A stretch of 64,000 nt of DNA, from assembly GCA_038363925.1 (NCBI GenBank), contig JAQQWL010000011.1:62001-126000 (forward strand), read 5' to 3'. The translations under genes were made by a program, and so were the position numbers. The notes under the pieces are model-generated. The model did not search any database. It was not told the origin of the DNA and saw only the letters and a program-made list of their open reading frames with translations. The DNA is from Apiospora phragmitis. Taxonomy: Eukaryota > Ascomycota > Sordariomycetes > Amphisphaeriales > Apiosporaceae. Positions 11,546 through 24,244 of the stretch are shown here, one piece after another (the stretch's first letter is position 1; every line of letters starts with the position of its first letter).

Positions 11546-12148
11546 TGTGATGCCGGCAAAACAAAACATCGAGATAGTGAGGACTTGACTGTGGGTTATG
11601 GGTCTCCGTGTTTTTACTTATGTACCAGTGTATTTACTTTGGGTGAGCGCTGGAGCCTGTTATGAAGCCCCAAAACTGAAGCCTTGCTGGTGGTAGTGAA
11701 CACAGCGCTCCACTGATGGCTTCCTTCACCCTTCCATGACATTGGAAGTGAACAATCAAAACAATTACCCCCCAACTTTTTTTCCCACCAAATTTCCAGA
11801 TCATATTAACACTCCGTGGATTAGCACAAATTGTTTGACTTTGATAAAAAACATCACAATCGATGGCAACCAGTTGAACTCCCTTATTTGGTTGCCAGCC
11901 AGCATCAACATCATCAGACCATCCCAAACTCCCTTTTCCTTCTTTCCTTTCTAGAAGGACTTCTACCATCAAGAATACACTTGACCTACAAATTTGGTAA
12001 TACTCAAGTTCATCCAAGCATCCAAGCATCCAAGCTCATCATTCATTTTCACCATCCCAAGTTCATCTGCCAAGTTCCAACTCTCAAGTTCCTCATCCAG
12101 TCTCAAGCCTATCCAAGTCGTACTTGAACGCCTACAGCACCGACCAAG
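11546..12148. other. Intergenic region, nothing recognised
   Basis: Spacer between the P450 and the unknown two-domain protein. The last 200 bases are rich in CATCCAAG-like and TCAAG-like repeats typical of a pyrimidine/purine-mixed 5' leader; no gene seen. Confidence 0.4.
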
Positions 12149-13047
12149 ATGGCCGACATCGAGAATTTCGCTGGCGATGCAGCATCAGCAGGCGACAGCG
12201 AAAGCGACAGCCATTCGGCCCAGGAGTCGTCCGCACCCGACCCTCTGAACAATTTCATCGACCAGCTCACGCCGAAGCCTGATGAAGACGCGCATGGCCG
12301 CCGACGGGACGAAGAGTACGAGAACCCTCCCCCGTCACTTGGATGACTCTCCCCGACCACGACAGCTTCACTGCCAGCATCATGGCCACAATCCCTGGCG
12401 CGGTTGATGGTCTTCAAGTCGCGAGCGATATGTTCCGCCACCGGGTCGGCCAGCGTATCGGAGGCTACCACAACGCACTCTTCTTTTGTTTCCGCCGAGC
12501 CCTCCATCTCGAACGCGATACCGATTGCGCCATGTGGACCATCACTCTCCGGATACCTCGTGATCGAAACGTTCCTGGACCGGTCCTCGTTGCAGCAGCA
12601 GAAGCAGCAGAAACAGATGGCGACGCCGATCCGACCGCCGATCCTTTGGACGAGTTCGTCGACAAACTTGAACAGCCGGACGATGAGATGGACACGGACT
12701 CTGATAATGACTCAGGCTCAGACTTGGACGGCGAGCGACTGGATGATGGCATCGCGAACCACCCGCCCATCATCTGGAAAAGACTTCCTGGCGATTGCAT
12801 CACTACCATAGTCCAGAGCTTGGATGGGTATAAACTCGCAAACCGGATGTTCTTGGGACGAGTCAAGGAACGCATTGGACACGCTGGCAGCACAGTCGTC
12901 ACAAAACTATGCCCAGCTCCCGACAACTCCTTTTATATGACCATGTGGATATATCGTGAAGATGTTTCTTCGAGTTCCTCGGTCCGGTTTAACAATGGAC
13001 CTTGGATCCTACTCGATGAAGACACTGAGAGGCAGTTATGTACTTAG
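12149..13047 (+). CDS. Unknown protein with an internal domain duplication
   Basis: I do not recognise the family. Corrected length is 299 residues without introns. The first half and second half align as two copies of one unit. Each begins with DPL-x-x-F-[IV]-D-[QK]-L, passes through an acidic low-complexity linker, then a PP-x-x-W-x-x-LP block. This is followed by a conserved stretch (A-[SN]-[DR]-MF-x-x-R-V-x-x-RIG) and an MWTI/MWIY beta strand. The frame breaks in the CCCCC run at 12329-12333; one more C joins the halves exactly where the second copy predicts continuity (NPPPVTWMTLP against NHPPIIWKRLP). Charged and Asp/Ser-rich, with no signal peptide or membrane segment, so probably cytosolic or nuclear. 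The start ATG at 12149 follows an AAG context (CCAAGATGG). Confidence 0.75.
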
Positions 13048-13811
13048 GCGAGGAGAGATGGGGTTTCTGGAAGGAAAATGATGACGAGAAAAGGAATTTG
13101 CTGGACGGGAACATGCATGACTGCTATTAGGATGGCAGTCCCTGATTGAGGGGATTGAACACTTGTAATAGCAAAAAACCTGTAGCTTCAGACTGGTCAA
13201 TCAATAATTTAGCATGCCATCTTGACTTGGACCTGTGACGTGGAATGTGAACTTGTAAGCGCTACGTAAGTCTCAATATTATGGCTTGAAGTTGCGGTAC
13301 TTGCTGCCAAGGCAACACCTCGGACACGAGAGGGACGACGTAACCTTGAGCCACAGAACACAGCTTCCAGTTGAAGAGCATAGCGAGCAATGCGCAGTAA
13401 ATAGGACATTATATTTCATCTAAGGAAAGAGATATCGCAAATTCTACCGATCTTAACGCTGCGGCAGTAAAGGATGTATCGTACAGAAACCAGGCCAGAT
13501 CCCACCACCTCTTTCTTCTCTACCGTCTTCCCAACCACGCCTTTCCTCCTCTTGTTCTCTCAAGGTAACCAAAAGAGACCGAACACACACCGCCTTGGTT
13601 GTATGTTATTTCTCTCTCTAACTTCTAGACATACTTCTCTTTCTTGGTTCTTTCTTTCGTTCGTTCTATCTTGCTCTATCCGCAAATCATTCCTTCCTTC
13701 CCTCTTCTTACTATGACCAGATATCCGATTCCGCCCAAAGCTGCGGAAAATCACTCACACTCGACGTACTGCTCAACGAGCTGGCAGTCTTAGGCGTCAC
13801 GCCCGGCGCCG
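13048..13811. other. Intergenic region between convergent genes
   Basis: The unknown protein and the second P450 converge here. The stretch 13500-13720 is CT-rich. No gene or RNA recognised. Confidence 0.4.
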
Positions 13812-15972
13812 TCAACAAACTGCCGCCGGATGTCTCGCTGCCCCGACCGAGAGCACATCGTCATCATCACCGACGACTTCCTTCTCCGCTGAAGCGGCAG
13901 TGGCCGCAGCGACGGCAGCAACAGCCGCGACGCGCTCCATGGCCTCGAGGCGCCGGTCCTCGGTGATCTTGCGCTCGAACTCGACTTTGCGCTCGACCTC
14001 CTCATCGTCCTCGCCCTTACCGCTCTCCCACATGCCGCTCACCTCCTGCGCGATGGATTCGGTGCGAGGCACCATGTCAAACTCAAAGGGCGCCGGCTTG
14101 GCGATGAGCAGCGGCGTGAAGTCGTTCCAGTGGACGGGCACCTCGGTCCCGTCGGCCTTGCGCTTCTTCTGGATGCGGAAGGCCCAGGCCATGCCGCCCA
14201 TGGCCAGGAAAAGATCCATCTCGACGATGGGCACGCCCTGGCACGTGCGCCGGCCAAAGCCGAACTGCGAGAAGCCGGCGAGGTTCGGGTGCATCGTCAG
14301 CGGCTCCTTGTAGGTCGGGTACTTGGGCTGAGCCAGCGGGCCGGGTTGAAGGTCTCGGGGTCGGGGTACGTGGTCTCGTCGCGCGTGATGCCCCTAAGTG
14401 TTTTGTGTTGTTAGTGTTCGTCTAAAAGGAAGCAAAGAGGCTTTTAGACTTTCGGAAGTCCGAGAGTTTAGATGTCCAACGTGCATGGCATGTGCCATTC
14501 CTTGCTTCTGCCCATGGAGCAATAGGATTGAGTGACGGGAGGGAGAGGAAAGGAAAGACAAAGACAAGAAGAAGAGTCATGTTTCTACTCACCATTCCAA
14601 TGCGTGAATCGTAGCGCCGGCGGGGATGAAGTACCCATTGTAGACATCGTCCTTCTCGACAGCATGGGGAATGCCTGTGGCGATAATTAGATGTTAGACC
14701 CAAGTATAGACACTTCAGACAGACAACAGTGAAGGCAGTAGAGTAGATGAAAAGAAGAGAAAGGACTCACCAGTAGGGACAGGCGGCCGCCAGCGAATGA
14801 CCTCCTTGACGACGGCCCGCAGCAGCGGCATCTTCTCACGGTCGTCCCACTCGGGGCAGCGCCCGCCGCACGCCTCGTCGATCTCCTGCTGCAGCTTGTG
14901 CTGCCACTCGGGGAAGTGCAGCATAGCCAGCAAGAAACTCTGGATGGGGCTGCCGATCGTGAGCGCGCCGGCGATGGCCATCTGGCCGACCACGTACGTC
15001 GCCTCGGCCTCCTCGCCCCACTTGATCTCGTCGCCCGGCTTGGTCAGCGTGTCGATGAACGTGCGCACGAAGCTGGGGTCGGCCGTGCCCTGCCCGACGG
15101 CGTCGCGCACGTACTTGACGCTGCTCTTGAACAGGCCCGCCTCGACCTCGTGGCGCGCGTGCTCGCGCTGCTTCCAGGGCGACAGGCAGTACGGCACGTG
15201 CATGAGCCACGAGATGACGTTGGGCAGCGCGCCCGAGGGCGAGATGGTCTCGAGCAGGCCGAACGTGGTCTCGCGCAGCAGGTTGGCCGGGTGCGGGCTG
15301 CCCCACGACAGGCGCGACACGGTCCGCGCCGTGAACTGCTCGATGTACTCGCGGTACTGCGAGGCGTCCTGTGACAGCAGGTACAGGAAGCGGTCGCGCT
15401 CCTTGGAGGGGTAGCTGTGCAGCGAGGCGTTGGCGGACTGGGCCATCAGGTGCTGGGCCAGCTTCCGTTGCCTCTTCCAGGTATCTATCAGGAACGTCAG
15501 TAGTTGATCCAAGTCCTTGGGAGGGAATGCCAACCATTACGGCCGTGGAGAGCAAGGTACTCTCCGCCAGTGCGGTTGTTGGGCAGGTTAGGGATCATGG
15601 GACGATCCGAGTAGATCAGGGCTCGCCGCGATAACAGGTCGTGGGCGATGGCCTCGGAGGAGATCCATACGTGGACCGAGCCGAAGATCTCCATCTTGTA
15701 GATGGGGCCATATACCTTGCTCCATTCATAAAACTTGAGCCAGGAGCTCTCGGCGGGGATATCATGGATACGACCTATTAAGGGGATGCCTGATGGTGTT
15801 CTGTCAGTATGTTGAGGTGTGGAAGAGGCAGCAAGAGTTGAGATCACATACCCTTGGGGCCGGGGAGTGGTCGAGCACCAGGAGGGATCTTGTTTCGCTC
15901 ATGCTCCTTCCTCTTGAGGTACACGACGTAAAGCAATAACACAACAATAGCAAAGACAGGTGCTGCGGCCAT
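13812..15972 (-). CDS. Cytochrome P450 monooxygenase with atypical I-helix (five exons)
   Basis: Exons on the minus strand: 15972-15852, 15789-15535, 15484-14771, 14674-14593, 14393-13812. This gives 584 residues when one missing base in the GGG at 14325-14327 is allowed for. The N-terminus is a membrane anchor (VFAIVVLLLYVVYL) followed by a basic stop-transfer and the proline hinge (PPGARPLPGPKG). K-helix ExxR is VIRW within KEVIRWRPP, then NPARW, and the haem loop is FGFGRRTCQG with Cys442. The I-helix reads AGALTIGSP: the usual acid before the conserved Thr is Leu. The sequence resembles the O-methylsterigmatocystin-oxidoreductase-like group. After the normal P450 end there is an extra tail of about 70 residues, acidic and Ala-rich. 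Substrate unknown; no biosynthetic backbone gene is nearby. Confidence 0.88.
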
Positions 15973-18736
15973 ATTGCCTCAATTCGCTACAACTCATGTA
16001 GCTTCTTCTGTGTCAAACAGAAGATGTGGATGGGATCTATTCGATGGCAATACGACACAAGAAAAAAAAAGAAATGACGGGTGGCTGGGTCTTAGGGGAG
16101 AGGGAAGACCACATGGAACGAGCGTCAGATCGGCAATGTGAAGAGTCCGCAAGGGAAGCAAAAAGCGAATAAGGCCCCGGGATGCATAGGTTTATGAGCA
16201 ATGAAGAGTTTCTTCGATCGACAACCCCTCTTCTGCATATACCTGCCAACAGAGTGCGAGAGGGCGAGAGCTGCGGTGAGGCGCGGTGGGAGCTTGGGCC
16301 GAGACCAGACCGTCCTGCAGCCAACCTTGGCTACGCAGGGGGTTCCTATGAAGCGCAACAAAGAGGCAGAGTGGGTGCGGTGCTCTTGTGCTGATCATGT
16401 AATCTGATCAGGAGACTCTTTCGAGAGCAGGTCATGCCGGGGACATGGGTCCAACACGATGGAGTCAGCGGATACACCAAAGTCTATCCTCCTGTTGGAG
16501 CAGGCTGCCGGGCGCGGTTGTCAGCGTATCCCTTCAAGGAAGTATGCCCAGTCTGTGTGTGGCCATCACCGAGTGATCAGGTACATGGACGATCAGTGTC
16601 AAGGACTCTCTGACGTCGGCAGGTAGCAGGCGAAGGAACTAGGCCAGGGTCGAGCTTTGGCTTCGCAAATCGGCAGCTTGGCACAAGATTCCATCAGAGG
16701 AATGAGGCTACGCAACTTTGGACACTCAGCAGATCCTGCCGCAACCATGGTGATGTGAAGTCTGGGGAGTCGAGTGCCTTCAGCTTGTGATCGAGCACCA
16801 ATCTATTGGTCTCATCTCTGAACCGCTGGTCTCTCTTACAGAACCGTGAAGAATTTCTGGTATTGTCCTTGACCTATTGGGTGACATATTAGAGATCATG
16901 AGGAATGGCAAACACCTTCGTATCCAGGTGTGATATTGGATATCCTGTGCAGAATTTCTGCATATGCGCAGTTGGGGACGGGGGGGGGGGGGTCCAGCCT
17001 TTGCAGCCAACCGCGTGCTTGTGATTTCCTCTTTGGGACAGGTGAGGCAAGGCAGATAAGCAGCAGCTGTTTCTTAGTAGGTTAGCTGTGCGTCTAGATC
17101 TCAACTGCATGATGCTTCGTATGTTGCCTCGACATCAGTTGCCACAGAAGCGTACCCGGTCGGCTGGAAAGGCGACTCGAGAGGTCAGTGCAACCGACGA
17201 GGCTTGCTGAGGCTTGGACGAATTTGACTTTACCGTTGGTAAAGATGCATGCTAGCAGGTTCCTAGCAGGTCGAGCGCAGAGATCTGGTGCCGAAATTGC
17301 GTGGTTGATCCCAGCGGCATGATCTCTAGAAAAAGCTTCATCCCTAATGCTTCCATCGCAAAGCGGAAGCAATCATTCCCTTCGCTCCGCCATGGCTCGG
17401 GGCTTGCAGCGTTTGCTTCGCCATGTCGAGTCGGCTGGGATGCCAAGCGACATGCCGAGCCGGATCCTATCTACCAGCCGAAATTCTGACTGGCGGCGAA
17501 CGGCCACCAATCTCCGGGTCGCTAATTGGCCTTGAGACCCATGCATGTTTGGAAGTTGTCAGCGACAGATAGTTGATGTCGGGAGTTTGCGCCTGGCTCG
17601 GTGAGTCGGCAACATCCCTCCCGGGACCGACGACGGGGTTGCTGCCTCTGCTGCTTGGGCATGTCAAACAACCCCCACATACTTAGCAACAGACAGCAGC
17701 CTACATATTTGGTACATATGCCCCTTATGCATAGCAGCACTTCCTAGGCCTTCCAAGAGAAAGGTCCAAGCAGGATTGCGTATGCAGCCCTAACCTCGAC
17801 CAAATGCTGGATGCAAGCACTCAAAAGGCGCATGCACAAGTCTCCCGGGTAAATTGTGCAGCGCAGGCAGCATGGTTTACCGTTCAACATATGGCAGATG
17901 TGTAATGCAGATGCGGCTCCCGCACCCCCGCTGCTTTCAGCGAATTCGACTACTCATCTTTCCTTTTTCAGCTTGCCTCTTCGTGTTCTGCAATATTCGG
18001 GGAATACAGGGTGGGTTAGGGTGGCTTGCTCGAAGAAGTGGGTTAGCACCGGGGAGATCGGCGCCACCATGTCGTATTGTAACAAAGACCAATCTACAGA
18101 ATGTTTGCTGGCTAAGAAGGAGGCTGCCCCCACGAGAAGAATGAACATATCGTGCTTCATTTGTCTGGTTCCCGAGCGTCTCCTGTTCTGAGAAGCGGTG
18201 TTGCAAGGTAGAAAAAGCGCTCCCCTTATCCGTTCGTTTCCGCGCGGTCAAGTGTAAACGTTCCTACTCCCTAGATCGGATGCCGCACCTTTTTAGGAGG
18301 ACAATGCCCCTTGGTGAACGGACGGCACGGATGAGGCCATGCGGGATAGACCAAAGCATTGTCTATTCTTTGCCCAGCAACATCTACAATGCGCTTCAGT
18401 CTCGAGGGCTCCTTTGTTTCCCTAGACAATGTGGTCTTGTTCTCAAGGGCGCTTTCAACTTCTTCTCAATGGTCTTGAACACCAGAGCGCTTATGCCTAT
18501 AAAAGACAGCATGTCCCACCACATGCTTTCCTACTAGTCCTACTCGAGCATCGAAGACAAATCACACAGGTCTCTTTCATTCATTCAGAGATCGCGTAAA
18601 CAGAAGACCGGTCTACATATCCAAGCTAAGTATTCTCTCAAGTTTTGCTTTTCCTTGCTTCCGAACGTTCCCCCCCCCCTTTTTTGGTAAATCGTCGGAG
18701 AGAAGAGAAGAGACAGACAGAAAAACAGCCACCACC
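15973..18736. other. Intergenic region, no supported gene
   Basis: About 2.8 kb without a gene I can support. It contains a 13-base G run at 16980-16992 and an 11-base C run near 18670. Several 60-110 residue open frames overlap on both strands near 17850-18250 without recognisable features. The last 250 bases hold the TATA-like element and CT-rich leader of the small Cys-rich gene. Confidence 0.5.
18498..18505 (+). promoter_or_regulatory. TATA-like element TATAAAAG
   Basis: A textbook TATA sequence about 240 bases before the start codon at 18737. With a 5' leader of roughly 200 bases this would fit the small Cys-rich gene; whether it is used is inference. Confidence 0.45.
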
Positions 18737-19044
18737 ATGTGCATCGAGCAGACCATCTGGTACCCGTGCCGCACCCACGCGGCCATGAAGCCCATCACGC
18801 AGTACTGCGAGCGCTTCGACCGCAGCTCGCGCGAGCAGCACTGCGGCGACGTCAAGGACCTCGACCCGTTCGTCGCGCCGTCGGTGCGGGCGCACCTGCA
18901 GGAGCCGTGCCCCCACGGCTGCAAGACGCCGCCGGGGCCGATCCAGTGCCTCCCCTGGTCAAGTCCGGGTCCAAACGCGTCGGGAAGTCGCTGGTGTGCG
19001 GGCTGCGGCGGGCCCGGCAGGGGGTCAGGGAGGCGCTGCGCTGA
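18737..19044 (+). CDS. Small cysteine-rich protein, unknown
   Basis: About 102 residues, intronless, starting at an ATG in a good context (CCACCATGTG). The first 75 residues hold eight Cys (positions include the second residue, a W-Y-P-C, Y-C-E-R, Q-H-C-G, P-C-P-H-G-C and Q-C-L pattern). This suggests zinc binding, as spacing such as C-x3-C with His is present; disulfides are less likely because there is no signal peptide. The C-terminus is basic (Lys/Arg). One missing C in the CCCC run at 18952-18955 separates the Cys-rich part from the basic tail; with it restored, the frame ends at the TGA at 19042-19044. Taken literally, the first frame runs on to 19108. Function unknown. A TATA-like element lies upstream. 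Confidence 0.6.
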
Positions 19045-19640
19045 GCGCGGGTGCTTCTGCTGGCGTGTCTGTAGTCTAATGATAGTAAAAATTGAAATAT
19101 CCAAATAAATACAGTCTTCAGTATCAAAAGTGTCATTATCAGAATCAGAGTGAAGCCTCCTTCTTCTCTGGAGGAGCAATATACAGGACAATTGCAGTGT
19201 CTTAGAGCGTAGATAGCCCTGATAGATAAGTGTTCTCAACTGTCCGATGGCAGCAGAGCCACATCGAAGCAAATACAAACCTGACGTCGATATCGAATGA
19301 CGTCTTTGCATCTCGAACTCCTACTAGCCATGCTGCATGCACAAGCAAGTGATGGTGGGACGAATCTGCAGGTCTCAGTCTCAAGTCTCTCCCGCAGCCG
19401 ACCTTGCACTAAAGACTAGCGCCAGCAGCGCTGGAGCCTGAAGAGCCAGGGAACCCCTCCATGCACCTAAGTATTAATATTAGCGGCCCCTCAACGCGTT
19501 ACCCTCGCTCGACTTCGTGTCGCGTCGCGTTAATTAGATTGGATTCGCTTTTACTACTTTCTTTTCCATGGCCATTTGACACGACCACAACCTGGAAAGG
19601 AGAAGATACAACCCCGTAATACACCCAGTCGGACTTCAAA
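19045..19640. other. Intergenic region upstream of thymidylate synthase
   Basis: No gene supported. A short stretch around 19500-19530 is rich in CGTGTCGCG-type sequence, of unknown meaning. The thymidylate synthase promoter should lie here. Confidence 0.4.
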
Positions 19641-20743
<1,103 letters not shown>

Positions 20744-20969
20744 TGCATAATAGTTTTCAGGCCAGGCAGGGATGTGATAATAGAACGGGCATATGAATCA
20801 TTTAACGACTTAAAGGAATTGCATAAGAAGTAGACATGGAGATAGTGCTATATTGGTCATGCCTCATAAGGTATCAAGAACGCCGTGCGATGAAACCCCT
20901 TACATGCTTTGCTACTTCAGACATTCGTGCAAACTCATATGGCCAATCAACATTCAACCTACTTTGCAC

Positions 20970-22583
20970 CTAAGCCCCCGTGATGATCTTCTCCAGCTCC
21001 TCGGGGTCCTTGGGGCAATCCGTCAAGTTCTCACTGCCATCTTTGGTGATCAGGAGGTTGTCCTCAATGCTGAACATCATGGCGATTAGCACGCGTTATC
21101 AAATTTCAAATTGCCAGCAGCAGACTTACCGAACACCACCGACATCCCAGTACTTGTTGAGGACCTTCTCGTCGATGTATTGAGCATGCTTGGGGTCCTT
21201 CAGGTATGGTCGAATGATGAAGTCGCAGAAGTAGATCTGATGATCGCGTAAGCATATTGCATAAACCGGACAGTAAGAGGTGAGAATACTTACACCAGGT
21301 TCGACAGTAATGACACTACCCGCTGGCAGGTTCCTGCGCACACGCAGGTACCGGAACAAGGGGTCGGGGTCCGAGTAGTTGGGGTGGCCACCGGTGTCGT
21401 GCGTGTCCATGCCCAGGTAGTGCCCGAGACCGTGCGGCAGGAAGGCGGCGCTCGTCCTGGCCTTCAGGATCTCGTTCTTGTCGCCCTTGAGGACGCCGAG
21501 CGACAGCAAGCCGTCGATGGCGATCTTGTGGGCCAGCAGGTGGACGTCGTCCCAGGCCACGCCCTCCTTGAGCATGGCGATGCAGTGCAGCTGCATCTTG
21601 AGCACGATGTCGTAGATGGCGCGCGACTCCTTGGTGAACTTGCCCGAGACGGGGAAGGTTCTCGTCTGGCAGTGTGGGTCAGTCATTGATTCTTCCACAG
21701 CACGAATATCAATCATGATTGCTATTATTCAGGGAGTAACGTGATGCAAACTCACAATATCCGAAGCATACAGCTTCCACTCGCAACCCGCATCGAGCAG
21801 CAACAGGTCCTTGCCGCCCGGCATCTCCTTGTTATTGTGAACATAGTGCAGCGTCGCGGCCGAGCGCCCGCTGGCGACGATGCTGGGGTAGGCCTGGAAC
21901 TTGGCGCCCTTCTTGTAGCACTCGCCGAGGAACAAGCCCTCGAGCTCGTACTCCTTGGCCGCGGTCCGGACGGCGCGCATGACCTTCTGGTGCGCGGCCT
22001 CGCTGACCATGTTGGCCATGCGGATGAGGGCGACCTCGTACTCGTCCTTAACGACGCGGCACTCGTCGACGGCCTCGCCGAGCAGGTCGAAGTTCTTGTC
22101 GTCGAACTCGAGGAAGCTGACGTGGGGCGCGACGCGGCCGCCGATGGCGAAGACGGTGTTTTTGTTGGTATCCTTCTGCGCGGCGCCGAGGCGGGCCAGG
22201 GTCGCGTTGAGCTCCGTCGACGGCAGCACTTCGTCGACGTCGTAGCGGGCGCGCGCGTCGTCGGGCGACAACGGCAGGCCGGACCAGATGACCTCCTCGG
22301 GGTCGACGGGCGGGATGAACAGCGTGCTTTGTTTAGTCGCCATGTTGTACACCAGGTAGCTGTCGGCGACGTCGTCCAGGCCCGTCAGGTACATGAAGGC
22401 GCGGCGCTGGCGGAAGGGCACGGGCTCGTCGCAGTCCTCGAGCAGGCCCGAGGCCGCGCCCTCGAGGTAGAGAATGCCCGTCGCGTCGGTCTTAGTGCGG
22501 ATGTAGGCGGCGACGCGCGCGGCATGGGCTTTGGCGGGGTACTTGCCCGCAAGGATCTTGTCGACGTCCATGGTCATCGTCAT
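20970..22583 (-). CDS. PEPP: Xaa-Pro aminopeptidase, M24B metallopeptidase (PEPP-like)
   Basis: Cytosolic metalloaminopeptidase that removes an N-terminal residue preceding proline. Exons on the minus strand: 22583-21756, 21665-21294, 21236-21130, 21069-20970. The product is 468 residues in perfect phase with no frameshift. It has an N-terminal AMP_N domain ([14 protein letters not shown]) and a C-terminal pita-bread domain. Metal ligands are visible in order: Asp in [10 protein letters not shown] and Asp in YASDITRTFP, His in [12 protein letters not shown], Glu in ITVEPG and Glu in RIEDNLLI. The preceding GRSAATLHY carries the conserved proton-shuttling His. The start chosen is the first of three close Met (MTMTMDVDK); upstream sequence in the same frame reads like a leader. 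No signal peptide. It converges with thymidylate synthase with a 226-base gap. Confidence 0.95.
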
Positions 22584-23968
22584 GGTGGGGGTTGTACGCG
22601 GGGTCGTTGCGGATGAGAAAGTCGAGGAAGGACAACGAGAAATACCGTAATCGACCAGAGGAATTCGATCTGCCGATTGGCGGCAGGGAGGAGACTTGGA
22701 ATGAGGACGTTGCTCTGCGTGGGAATTGAGCTCGTGCACACCTGCTAAAGAACCGCAGATGAACGAAGGACATTTGTTTGTTGGGTTCGAATGGAGAAAA
22801 GCTTTCTGGCACAGAGTACCTACCTGCCTCTTTGAGCCCATCAGCAGCATGAGGGACTCCTGCGATAGGCGGGTTGCCTCGGATCCAGAGCTCCATTCCT
22901 TCGCTGACGGCGGGGCACATAGGCGGGGTTGCTTCTGCTCGGCAACTTCCGACAGGCCTAGCTCGCTGGGAATTGTTCCGCGACCAAGTACGTCCGACAG
23001 CTATCCGTCCGTGATCAGAAGCTCATCCTAGGTGTAACAAAATGATGTGATGTGATGTGATAATACGTCCATCGACCGGGACAATTTCGTTGGGGGGGGG
23101 GGGGAAATTTGTTTTCGGAAGGGAAACGCCTCTTTGTGCACAATCCCTCCGTCGTTAATTAAACCCATTCTCGTCTTCCGTTTCAGTTCCTGCCGCCGCG
23201 ACTCCTTCCACAGCATGCCAGCCGGAGCTTCGGAGCTCTCGTCGTGCAAGTATGAAAAGGGCCAGCGGACCCGCCGGCGCCGGCGCGTACTAGGCTCCGC
23301 GCCCCCGCGTCGACGGGCCTTGGTGGGTGGCCATGGGGGTCGGAGTGAAATGGGAGAGAGAACTGTTTCGATCCCTGCGTACGAGGGTCGTGCGACTTGT
23401 ACGTGCCGTCTCGCTCTCGACGTATTTGGCGTATATATCCGAATGTGTTGCGAATGTGGATGTGTATGTGTATGTGTATGTGTGTGTATTCGGATGCTTT
23501 GGGTATACCGGTATGCCGATCCTGGGAAATGCAATCCGGTGACTCAAGTAACTTTGTAAAACAATTTTGGCTGTGAGAATCAATTTTGTCACACCTGCCA
23601 TTGAGAGCCGCCGTCTGGTCCGCCGATTAAAGCCAAGTAGAACGAGCTCTCACTATCCTGCTTCATAACGTATCTCGAGACCATAGACATAACGGCCGTT
23701 GGTATACTTGTAGGTGACAACGGCAGTGCCTGACACAGTAATTTTATCCTAGACATGGCCACTTGAATACAATATTTTCCGTCATGTTGCCAGAGGCATC
23801 TCTCCTTTGTGCTTGATCTGGCCGTGTAAGTGTATTGCAGTACCACGAGGCAACCTCCGAACCGAGAGGATGTATCTCAGAGACCTCATGCCAGCCACGT
23901 TCAGATGAAGATAGACCATTATGATGAGCATATCCACTTTCTCCGTCTAGTCAGTTCTTTCTAAAGTT

Positions 23969-24244
23969 TCACATCAAAAGCAGTATAGGCTGGTGAGAAC
24001 GAATCGGGACCGCAAGGATATTCGAAGCCTTTGGCGAAAACGAGGAGAGTAGAGGACCCCCGGGGGATCTCGCAGTCATGAAAAACCGCGACAGGGCAAT
24101 AAAAAGCATGGAGAAGCCGAGAAAGACGATGTACGCACTTTTTCCAGCGACAGAAAGCATCGCGATGGACACAACAGAGGTTACGAGACACGTAATTAGG
24201 AAACACGGCACGGCCTGCCTGGAGCCGACGGAGAGGCTCGGCAA
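23969..24244 (-). pseudogene. Hydrophobic open frame, possible membrane-protein exon or remnant
   Basis: A 91-residue frame containing two strongly hydrophobic segments (CFLITCLVTSVVSIAML and YIVFLGFSMLFIALS) followed by a Ser/Pro-rich part. Such segments are rare by chance in non-coding DNA of mixed composition. Another hydrophobic stretch lies on the same strand near 24560-24680. I could not join these into one gene with credible splice sites, so this may be a decayed membrane-protein gene. Low certainty. Confidence 0.25.

Noticed and set aside
9473..15972. Secondary-metabolite gene cluster around the two P450 genes
   Set aside because: No PKS, NRPS, terpene cyclase, prenyltransferase or pathway transcription factor lies in the window; intervening genes are unrelated.
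17954..18160. 68-codon minus-strand frame with a hydrophobic start, possible small secreted protein
   Set aside because: Charged residues precede the hydrophobic part, no cleavage site is convincing, and three other frames overlap it.
21741..22616. 291-codon plus-strand open frame antisense to the aminopeptidase
   Set aside because: The minus strand holds an intact M24B enzyme with all metal ligands; the plus frame is low complexity.
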